From positions 1-64,000 of the forward strand of contig JABCPU010000162.1 of the NCBI GenBank assembly GCA_016800925.1: a stretch of 64,000 nt of DNA. Reading direction: 5' to 3'. This document shows positions 55,761 through 64,000 of this stretch, in pieces (the stretch's first letter is position 1; each line of letters opens with the position of its first letter). Source of the DNA: Suillus spraguei (Eukaryota; Basidiomycota; Agaricomycetes; Boletales; Suillaceae). The notes below the pieces were generated by a model that made no database searches, was not told the DNA's origin, and saw only the letters and a list, made by a program, of their open reading frames with translations. The translations under genes and the position numbers were made by a program.

Positions 55761-55970
55761 AACGTATGACATTAACCAGCGAGGACGTGTTATCTAAGAG
55801 GTTTCAACAGAAGCACTTACCTGATGCTGTGTCTATGGCCAGTGTTAGCTTGCAGATAAAGAAAATAAAAGATTATACGTACAGTAAAGGCATCAAGTTG
55901 GTTTCCATCATGGCAATGTTGTAGAGGAGACGATGGCGGGTTTGACAATGGAACGTTGAGTTTAACGCGT

Positions 55971-57563
55971 TTATTGCGTTGTGCGATGCAGCGAATTGGG
56001 CGTAGCTGGATATGACCGCTTAAGGACGACGTGTTCTTGTTGGGGTGTCATAATCTTCTCTAACGCGTCTGATAGTTTTAGCGTCGATTCACATCGAGAG
56101 AATGATGGGTTCTTCTCAACCTGGAGTGTATGCCACCAACGCGCCGCCAGCGTTAGACAATCTCCGAACATATCCTCTGACGCACGTTCCATGGCCTTCC
56201 ACAAGGACGGCGACGAATTCTGGTAGGCGGCATCGATGGGTCCTGCGTCGTCGTAATCCAGGTCGATTTGTATATTGACCATATGGGCTAGCATAGATTT
56301 GATGACAGGGATATAATCGAGTGAGCCTATCTCTATGCTTATATATTGTGCCGTGATGTTGCGCAAAATTTGTGTAAAGTAGATACGGGACAATGGAATT
56401 CCCCGGCGAACGAATATAAAGTCGTCGGGCTCGGGAGGGGAGTCTGGGATCATCTCGAGGAATTCCTGTTCGAGCATGCGAATCGGTCCGACAAGATACA
56501 TGACCAGGCGAGTCAGTCGATAAGGCATAAAGTGTGGAATGATGCGGGTTCGTCCAGTGAAGGTGTTGCTGTCACGCGCCTAAAATAGGTCATGATGAGT
56601 CCAGTTAGGATGAAATGAGTCGACTTACTCAAGCAGACTGTCAAAGTCATGGAAGAGTACCAAACGCCGTGCTCGTTCCACTACGATAGCGCGGATGCAT
56701 AGTTGGAGCATAATAATATTGAGCGATATGGAAAACGGATGGTCAAACAGACTGACCGACTGCAGGTGAATTGTCACTAGAAATCGATAGAATGGGGAGC
56801 GAGAGCGGTCTTTGTCGTTTTGACGCGTTGTCATTCGATACGACAGATCATATATAGCCCCCTTGATGCCCCTACCGACCTTCAGGGCCTCCAAGAGAGC
56901 CCGAGCGGCGTCTGATTGTTCATCGTCAAAGAAGATAGTGGGATTTGCGCAACCGATCAGTCTGACGATCATGCATAAAAAAAAACGCCCCCATAACGTG
57001 GCGCTTCGAACGAGATAATCGTTTACCATAGGTTTCCGAAATGATTGGTTCGTTGGATACCCGGACATCACAAACTCGGGTCTAGTACGTCAATAAATAA
57101 CAAGCAAGAGACGGGGTTAAAAATCCACTTACTGGGAAGTGCGTGTCACGAAGTTTAAAAAAGTTGCATCGAGATCATCGAATAACGAGCACGGAAGGTC
57201 AAACCACACCACACCACTTCTTTGATAAGGACTTTGAGCAGAGATTCTTCATCGGATGGAAGAGAGACGAGGTCGATGAGGGTCGAAACGTCGTGGTTGA
57301 CGATGACATCGTCCCACTTGGACGCGGAAAGAAAAGCATCGCGTATTGTGTCAGGAGAAATGCGAGTATGAAGTTTATAGGTCTGGTGGGGGTGTTTTTT
57401 AATCGCGATGCCAGTCGATCGTCCGTCCGTCCGTCCCCGGGCTTGCACATTGAGTTGGTTTCAGAGGATCTAGGAGTAGAAGGCGTCCTACGGGCGTTAC
57501 TGGGATGTAGAGGACTGGGACGGTTTCACTTACATTTTTACGCTGGGAGTTTGATGAAACGGT
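55971..57563 (-). pseudogene. Unidentified multi-exon gene, probably helicase/recombinase-associated family
   Basis: Exon blocks on the minus strand: 57448-57140 (SPDTIRDAFLSASKWDDVIV; ESLLKVLIKEVVW; DDLDATFLNFVTRTSQ), intron, 57071-56630 (GYPTNQSFRKPMVNDYLVRS; ALLEALKVGRGIKGAIYDLS), intron, 56588-55971 (SNTFTGRTRIIPHFMPYRLT; RLVMYLVGPIRMLEQEFLEM; ARWWHTLQVEKNPSFSRCES). The block with (R)IIPHFMPYRLTRLVMYLVGP resembles IPRFLP..V..LL..YL...RP motifs of proteins carrying telomere-linked or transposon helicases in Agaricomycetes. A one- or two-base shift near 57190 suggests decay. Family and function are uncertain. Confidence 0.4.
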
Positions 57564-57772
57564 GACGAGCCTGCTGCCCTTGCACCATATTTATTTAATT
57601 ATGTCGTATCAGTGATTTTCCTATTGTTATGGCTCGTGCGCGAATCTCGTTAAAGAATTCTCTTCATGACATGGAATGAGGTTTCGCTAGATAAGATCGG
57701 CATATGCTTCGATGTTGGGAAGCGGGAGTATTCCCACTGACATTCGTAGGTCCATATCGCATGTAATATATC

Positions 57773-58693
57773 AAGACATCTGCTTCGAATTACGAAGCAA
57801 AGGTTTGATCAAGGGCGAAAGCACGTCGGGCGAGGGTCAAACCGTAGATGTCGGATGGCAGAACGCTAGAGTCGTTACGATACACTGACTAGTCACAACG
57901 GATACTAAAATGAACGACGACGTCCGCTTCGAATTACGAGGCAAAAGTTTGATCAAGGGCGAAAGTGTGCGAAGCAAAAATGTCAAGCGTCGATTAGATC
58001 CGTTGTCGATACACTGGGCGGACACTCTATACTTGAATGTACGACGACATCTGCAGCGAATTACGAAGCAAAGGTCCCTAGTCGGTCGATGGTCGAAGCG
58101 GGAGGCTGAACGCCGATTAGGGCCGTTGATGATGGACTGGGCGGACACTCTCTATACTTGAATGCACGACGACATCTGCATCGAATTACGAAGCAAAGGT
58201 CCATAATCGGTCGATGGTCGAAGCGGGAGGCTGAACGTCGATTAGGGCCATTGATGATGGACTGGGCGGACACTCTCTATACTTGAATGCACGACGACAT
58301 CTGCATCGAATTACGAAGCAAAGGTCCATAATCGGTCGATGGCCGAAGCGGGAGGCTGAACGTCGATTAGGGCCGTTGATGCGGACACTCTATACTTGAA
58401 TGCACGACGACATCTGCGTCGAATTTCGAAGCAAAGGTCCATAATCGGTCGATGGTCGAAGCGGGAGGCTGAACGTCGATTAGGGCCGTTGATGATGGAC
58501 TGGGCGGACACTCTCTATACTTGAATGCACGACGACATCTGCATCGAATTACGAAGCAAAGGTCCATAATCGGTCGATGGCCGAAGCGGGAGGCTGAACG
58601 TCGATTAGGGCCGTTGATGCGGACACTCTATACTTGAATGCACGACGACATCTGCGTCGAATTTCGAAGCAAAGGTCCATAATCGGTCGATGG
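57773..58693. repeat. ~125-bp satellite with dimeric higher-order pattern
   Basis: Units begin ACGACGACATCTGCRTCGAA. Positions: 57914-58040 (127 bp), 58041-58165 (125), 58166-58290 (125), 58291-58403 (113), 58404-58528 (125), 58529-58641 (113) and 58642 on (partial), preceded by a diverged unit from 57773. From 58291 on, a 113-bp type (lacking a 12-bp block around GATGGACTGG) alternates with a 125-bp type carrying GCGTCGAATTTCG, forming a 238-bp dimer that is repeated. Minus-strand ORFs (MSAQSIINGPNRRSASRFDH) are artefacts. Confidence 0.92.
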
Positions 58694-59175
58694 TCAAACT
58701 GGAAGCCGGAACGTCGAGTTGTCGAATATACTGGGCAATCACATCGAATGTAATATATTAAATGTACAGCGACATCTGCATCGAATTACGAAGCAAAGGA
58801 GGTCTGTACATAGCTCAAGCTTCGAGTGTCATGGTTTCGATCAAGGGCGAAAGTGGGGCGTGAGAAGTTGACATGGCGATTTCTGAGTTTGAAGATTTTG
58901 ATAGAGCTTACGTAAAGAATTACTTGATTCAATACAGAGTTCGCACTGTAGTACATCCGATGTAGATAGTCACCGATAACAATCGAACTTGATGAAGGGT
59001 CATTCCCGCTGGTACCTGAGACGAGAGTGATTCATTCGCGATGTGAGTTGGGATTATGGCTAGTGTACGATATGAATGGTTACATGTATTGGTATATAGT
59101 TGTATATTCATAGGGGCGAGCTACAAATTGAAAAATCTAGTAATACACGATGTGAAAAAAAAGAGTACAATCCAG

Positions 59176-59787
59176 TCACGACTTTGTGGACGTGAACGAA
59201 GCAAGACAAGCTGAAAGATCTTCTATTGAAAGTGGGTGACCCGGGTCGCTCTGGTCGCCGGTGCGGTAAGATCGCAGTGCTGTAGCTGTGTCCTTGTAGA
59301 AGAAACGAATGCGAATGATCGCTGTAGCGATAGCGATCGATCTCTCTGTGCTCTCCGATGTAAGTACTTGGTTTCCTTGGTCGTTGTTCGAGGCCTTGTA
59401 CTTGTTACGGTTGATGATCATAAGGCAGAGTGCCATAATTGGCCTATGGTACAACCCTTTGAAGCGCTTTAAAGACTTTAAGTTTGAATGGATGGTGAAG
59501 ATGCTTACGAATACTTTGTGGGAGTCTTGGTAGCGCTATCATCATCCTTTGAAACGTTTCCACGGCGTTTTCGTGGTGTACCATGGCGGCGTCGTTATAT
59601 TGACGCCCCTGACCATTACACAAGGAAGTACGGTCCTACGGGCGTCAGACCATGTTATTGTTCCCGCTTGCATCGGGACTTGAACACCGAGTATATCAGA
59701 CACCAGATCTAATTTGTGAGCGGGCTGGTAATCCGCGGTGCGATGAAGGGATGACGATGGATCAGTCATTACAGCGACGTTGGACAC
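59176..59787 (-). pseudogene. JmjC-like family copy with the catalytic core deleted
   Basis: The minus strand starts MSNVAVMTDPSSSLHRTADY, continues to GTITWSDARRTVLPCVMV (the N-terminal block of the copy at 1741), then passes within a few codons to VETFQRMMIALPRLPQSI, an intron (GTAAGC...CAAAG), and LYHRPIMALCLMIINRNKYK, ending SIEDLSACLASFTSTKS. This is the C-terminal block of the copy at 62631. The whole JmjC core (HxD, Lys, distal His; about 250 residues in the full copies) is missing and a frame change occurs at the junction. Confidence 0.8.
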
Positions 59788-59823
59788 AAGGCGGTTTGGT
59801 AATGGAATTTTAAGTATGGGGGT

Positions 59824-60090
59824 CTATGAAATCGTCGATAGACGTGGGGCGAAGCACGTCTGAAGCAGACGGCAGTATGTGTCTGCGAAAACGGGGGGAG
59901 GCGCACCCGGATTAGCGGACTCCTTCTCTTGCTTTGCCCGTTCACGTTCAGCTCGCTTGTTCTCTTCTCTGAATCTTGCGGCCTTTTCCGGATCCTGCAT
60001 TCTGTCGGGCGTACCATTTTTTTGTTGTTCCGCGTGTTTCTCTTCGGTAGTCAGTCCATCTAAGTCGTGGTATCTGAATCGAGGAGGCAT
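59824..60090 (-). CDS. Small charged hypothetical protein, 88 aa
   Basis: Starts MPPRFRYHDLDGLTTEEKHA, followed by a Lys/Arg/Glu-rich helical stretch (AARFREENKRAERERAKQEK) and ANPGAPPPVF. The C-terminal ~20 residues look unstructured. No family recognised. It lies 37 bp upstream of the core-deleted JmjC copy in the same orientation and could be an upstream exon of a neighbouring gene. Confidence 0.35.
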   Translation of the reverse strand: MPPRFRYHDLDGLTTEEKHAEQQKNGTPDRMQDPEKAARFREENKRAERERAKQEKESANPGAPPPVFADTYCRLLQTCFAPRLSTIS

Positions 60091-60426
60091 GTTGCCGATG
60101 GTGATGGTATGGTATCAAATTTCGGTTTGGATGTGTTTGGCTGTTAGCAGTCGGTTTGTCAGCAATGATACGATAGACTTAACGCGTCACGTGATTTGAG
60201 ACCCGCCTTTACGCCGTGATAATTTCGCGGCTTTGATTCCGATCAAATGAATGGAATGTACTTGATTAATCTTGCTATATGTAGTACAAAAGCATGTAAG
60301 CAGAATAGAATAGAGACAAACAGACAAGTTACGAGCGTCTACCGTTGATATTAGCGTTGGATTAGACTGAGATTAGCCGACCTCTTACCCAGTTGGTACA
60401 TGATGTCGACTGAAGTTCTTGAATGA
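60091..60426. other. Intergenic
   Basis: 336 bp without recognised features between the small ORF and the 3' end of the PIF1-like pseudogene. Confidence 0.45.
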
Positions 60427-61938
60427 CTACACCGACCCGAACTTGTCTTTTGTCCATTTTGCAGCGATGGCATTCATTTTCACCTTTGAATCGATTATAT
60501 CAGCGATAAAAGTAGATTAAATGACCCAAGTTACCGAGGCTACGTTCAGGCCTATAATCTGTAAGTCCTTGAGAGACTGCGCCCGGGACAACCCAACATA
60601 TATTTGTCCTGGAGCCATGTTAATAGAAATGAGTGGAAGGATTTAGAGTTAACACGTACCATCAGCAAATGACCGTCTGCAGTCGACTATGACCTTTTCA
60701 AAGCCGGAACCTTGGCTCTTGTGGATTGTCATGGCCCAACCCAGGGGTTAATGGAATCTAGATGCGTGTGTCAATGAGCGAACAGTTGAAGAACTAGACG
60801 TTAGATTTGGAAACGCGTGGTTGTGAATTCTTTCCTGTCCTTGACAGCCTGGAAGACAAACTCTTCGTCCAAAATGAGGACATGTTCGTGCTTTGAATGC
60901 TTTTGAAACTTGACTAATGGAAAGAGTGCCTGTTCGCGGCATCCGACTGTGTGAACGGGGCCAGGCTGCACGTGAATTGGGATTCCATTATCGTCCATCT
61001 TGATGTCACGGATCAAGTGTATGGTCCGAGGCTTAGCCGCTATCTCTGCTGGAGGTAGAACATCATACGTTAGTCAACAGTGATTGGTTTGCGACGAGCT
61101 TTCCTTCTTCGTTCTGGCGGTACATAGTTGCAGCCTAATGTGATTGTCCTTGAACGCCGGGTCCCATGCTGAGGATTGGAATGCAAATTCGATAAGATTG
61201 CGTCCGACTGATACTGGTGGCAATTGCAGAAAATCCCCAGACGTTATGAGCTGTCGACTTCGTTAGAGGATCGAGTGGAAGAAGGGAAAATTGCATACAC
61301 AAATTCCACCAAAGGGAAGTTCACACTTGCGCAATTTTCGTGCGATGTAGTCCAGTTGGGCAAAAAATAAAAGGGTTATCATCGATACTATGAGTTAGTT
61401 CAGCATGGCGACTCGAAGAACATCGGGAAAAGTTTACCTTCGTCCAGAATCAACACTTTACATTCCAAGCAGCGTGTTGAGGCGGCAGTGTTGTCTCTAA
61501 CCTTTTGTAGAGCGCGTTCTACATTCGTCTCTGAGCCAGTCAGACCAGCCCAAGAATGGATTGTTTGACCCTGAAGAGGTAAGAAAGTGGTATGCTCGAA
61601 TGAGAAGGACTCACCCTGAAGGCGATTTTCAGCAGCTCCTGTGCTGGCTGTGATGCCTATCTGACACTGTTTGATCTGGCTTTGAAGGACCTCAATGATC
61701 TTCGACAAAGTAAAGGTCTTCCCTGTTCCTAGTAATCGTTAGACGACGGACGAGAACAAGGATTGTGCCTACCGGGATCACCAGTGGGGAAAAAGCTGTC
61801 CAATTCCTGGGCCAGTTTGACGGCTTTTAGTTGTTCGGTATTAAGCATCGAAACGTCTACGTTTCCTTCGTTGACTCTCGAAAACATAACGTTTAACGAG
61901 TGTGTAGTGAGAAGATCGTGAGAGGTATTAGGAGGCAT
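60427..61938 (-). pseudogene. PIF1-like DNA helicase, frameshifted
   Basis: Multi-exon superfamily 1B helicase. Exon 1 (61938-61773) ends PTGDPG and exon 2 from 61728 begins GTGKTFTLSKIIEVLQ, completing Walker A across an intron. ITASTGAAENRLQGQTIHSW spans the next intron. Then LILDEVSMITLL (Walker B, across an intron), ITSGDFLQLPPVSVGRNLIE (motif III), MYRQNEEGKLVANQSLLTN, VLILDEEFVFQAVKDRKEFT, PLTPG then WAMTIHKSQGSGFEKVIVDC, and QIYVGLSRAQSLKDLQIIGL, ending KWTKDKFGSV. Relatives unwind 5' to 3' DNA, G-quadruplexes and telomeric substrates. Two single-base lesions: one base missing near 61134 (CTGCAACT, frame ACTATGTAC) and an extra T near 60740 (CCTGGGTTGGGCC). The N-terminal extension before the helicase is very short. 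Confidence 0.85.
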
Positions 61939-62630
61939 ATTGAAGTAGGGACAGTGAAAACAACGAATGGAAGACGGGAAACACAGAAAGAGCAGGAGAG
62001 AAAGATGACGACACGAGTTGGGCCGTATATATAGGGGAGTAACGCGTAGACGAGATTAGTAAGCAAAGCGTATCGAGGATTAACGGTTTATCTTGGCGCT
62101 GGAATGTTGGTACGAAGCCGTCTATAATTCGAGGCGTTGAGGAAAGCACTAGGTGGTGACGTGAGGGGTTGCCACGTGGAGCTTTGTTGAAGTAGCGTTT
62201 TTTCGAACCGGAGACGAACATCTTCCTCGATTTTCGAGGAAAAGGTCTTAGCATAGTGGTGAACGAGTATTTGGAGTTGGTATTGAGTACAATTCGCGCG
62301 TGAAACATGAAGTAGTTGAGCGTCGGAGTTGAACTTATCGATTAATTAATATATACCATATATAGTACATAATAGGAGTTGCCGAGATTGACAAGACCAT
62401 CGACGCTGCGATCTATAAGCCATGATTTAATTATACAAGATGTTGTCTAAGCATGCCTGAGTTTAGATACGATTAGATTGAATTAGGACGTGCGATTTTG
62501 TCTATCTCGCGATGTAGAGCACAAGTGCTGCAATTATAAGGTAACGGTTCAATCGATTCCTCATTCGAATGTATGTTACAACTTGGCATTATGGCATAAA
62601 TAAAGTATAGAAGGGGTATAAGTACGTATA
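61939..62630. other. No supported gene
   Basis: About 690 bp. A minus ORF (61928-62308) overlaps the helicase start and has a low-complexity Ser/Phe/Leu C-terminus; it is more likely promoter DNA. AT-rich sequence near 62340-62370. Confidence 0.4.
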
Positions 62631-64000
62631 CTACATTGTGGTAAAAGATTCAAGACAGGACAGTAATTCCTCTCTAGTGATGAGTTGCCCGGGATGCATC
62701 GGGTTGTTACTGCCATTAGTCTCCTTCTTGCGATATACATTAGTCGCTGTCTTCAAGTCTTTCCAGAAGTACTTGACGACAGTACTGGCGATTTCGTGCG
62801 CTCGTTTGGTTGTGCTCGTCTTTAGCTTAGGTTTTTCAGTACCAGCGGCGACATATTTGTTGCCGTCCAAGACCATCATGCAGAGAGCAATCAGGGGTCT
62901 ACTGTATAACTCTGGGAAGTTGTTATAAGCGTATGGCATCACACAAAAGGAATTATACTTACTAACGCGACGTGATATGCGCGGTAAATTAACGATCATA
63001 CGCTGAAAAGTTTCGAGGGAATGGGCGTGGATTTGGTTCGTTAGGGTTTTTCCCTGCTTGTGGTCTATGTGACGAGATACTTCCGTCAAGTGCATAGATT
63101 CGTAGTTATAGAAATGTCCCCCGGTAGCAAATGTTGCCACGGGGGTGTAAACAGCGTGTAACTGTCCGGGAGGTTGTATCCTTGAAAATATAAGAAGAAA
63201 TATATATGATATAACGATATACTCACAACATATCACCCGGCAGGAGTGTTACAATTTCTCCGTGCCAAGTGTCCAGAATATTTTCGCGATTTCGGTAGAG
63301 ATCAGTAAGCTCTAATGCCTTGCTGGAGAGGTTAGTTCGCGTGGTGGTGTCTTCTTGAATAAGTCTCCATAGTCCCCATTTTTTTTCGCCGGTTTCGATT
63401 TGAATAAAAGTGGCGCCACCGTCTGCGTCGTGGTGGGGGTTTGTCCAGTACGCAGGTCCGTGTAGCAAAGACCACGAATGCACGAGGAAGTTGTCCGGGT
63501 GGACCCTATCCCCAATAGGGCAATCCACCGTAGTTTGATTCCATCCGTTGACGATGCTACTGTCGAGTGTACTGAGGATCGCCAATTTAATGGTGTTACG
63601 TTGTATTAGTTAGATGATACGGACCTCAGACACGACGGGAGACCCCCTTGCCCATATGCAAAGTCGAGTATACACTGAATCTTGTTGGGATCGTGTATAT
63701 TGTTTACGAATTCTTCCAATGTTGCATTTTGGTGTGGATACGTAAAATTCTTCGTGCGTTGTTCAGCATCTAGTTAAGTTAGTTAGAGGAGATGCGATTG
63801 GACTGAAATTTGATGAACTCACCATGTACAACGACACGCATGAGGTCAGACATACCGCGATCTTCCAGGTACTCTAGATCAATCGTTGCAGGCTCGGGCT
63901 TACTGATTTGCCGAATGACGACGGCTTTGTTTATGCGAAGAGCCGCAGTTATTTCTTCGCATAACTGTCGGCTTTTCGTGCGCCAATCGCTATATTGCAA
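62631..64000 (-). CDS. JmjC-like Fe(II)/2-oxoglutarate oxygenase family protein (5' end beyond window)
   Basis: Open exons, 5' to 3' on the minus strand: 64000-63823 (SRQLCEEITAALRINKAVVI; SDLMRVVVH), 63769-about 63650 (NPNKIQCILDFAYGQGG), about 63566-63230 (STLDSSIVNGWNQTTVDCPI; WTNPHHDADGGATFIQIETG; EKKWGLWRL), about 63180-62990 (QPPGQLHAVYTPVATFATGG; MHLTEVSRHIDHKQGKTLTN; FQRMIVNLPRISRR), and about 62940-62631 (LYSRPLIALCMMVLDGNKYV; a tail ending LESFTTM). The HHD metal site, EKKW lysine and the later His in QLHAVY fit a JmjC double-stranded beta-helix. Introns are 50-60 nt. No stop codons are seen, unlike the two other copies. Substrate unknown. Confidence 0.8.

Noticed and set aside
58061..58567. 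Repeated 66-103-aa minus ORFs (MSAQSIINGPNRR...)
   Set aside because: Recur once per satellite unit; artefacts of the tandem repeat.
61928..62308. 126-aa minus ORF upstream of the PIF1-like helicase
   Set aside because: Overlaps the helicase start in another frame, has a low-complexity tail and no recognised domain.
1..64000. CRISPR array, bacterial operon signals, rRNA genes
   Set aside because: Introns, eukaryotic gene families and TE types show a fungal nuclear genome. Tandem repeats here have no repeat-spacer structure and no rRNA-like sequence was recognised.

Overview
The window reads as nuclear DNA of a mushroom-forming basidiomycete (Agaricomycetes). Genes carry many 49-60 nt GT-AG introns. 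The gene content is typical of that group: a Plavaka-type transposase, a DUF6535 membrane-protein gene, a NACHT-NTPase remnant, a Ulp1-like protease fused to a long coiled coil, a PIF1-like helicase and a repeated JmjC-like family. Most of the window is transposon-rich and decayed. Genes that look intact are a dihydropyrimidinase (46354-48098), a Ulp1-protease/coiled-coil gene (49420-53404 or 53581), a 144-residue three-exon gene (7544-8075) and the partial JmjC gene at the right edge (62631-64000).

Left part (1-20.5 kb): a JmjC-family pseudogene; two LTRs, each with a perfect 5-bp target duplication, inserted 43 bp apart in a basic-protein gene; an inverted pair of fragments of one unidentified gene flanking the small intact gene; a Ca2+-ATPase fragment; hairpin-bearing repeats; a 411-bp MITE; a 1.65-kb hAT element with an 8-bp target duplication; and an scw1/whi3-type RNA-binding protein remnant.

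Middle part (20.5-39 kb): one Plavaka transposase coding sequence on the minus strand, now in four pieces (33.64-32.43, 28.32-27.37, 27.18-26.61 and 21.43-20.53 kb). It was split by a complete Ty1/copia element sitting inside a 50-nt intron, by a solo LTR of the same copia family, and by a 4.1-kb composite insertion that includes another solo LTR and a long-TIR element. A second long-TIR element, a third solo LTR and a decayed DUF3505-type zinc-domain gene follow.

Right part (39-64 kb): hAT-like and SINE-like sequence, a NACHT remnant, a DUF6535 gene split by a 974-bp 5'-truncated LINE, the intact dihydropyrimidinase and Ulp1 genes, a tandemly repeated exon module, a ~125-bp satellite with a dimeric higher-order pattern, a JmjC copy that has lost its catalytic core, a frameshifted PIF1 helicase, and the right-edge JmjC gene.

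A common thread is cytosine-deamination damage. Premature stops in several unrelated decayed genes are TGA where CGA (Arg) is expected, and all nine differences I count between the two copia LTRs are transitions. This suggests a methylated or RIP-like environment. All homology calls are from reading motifs by eye; no database search was run.
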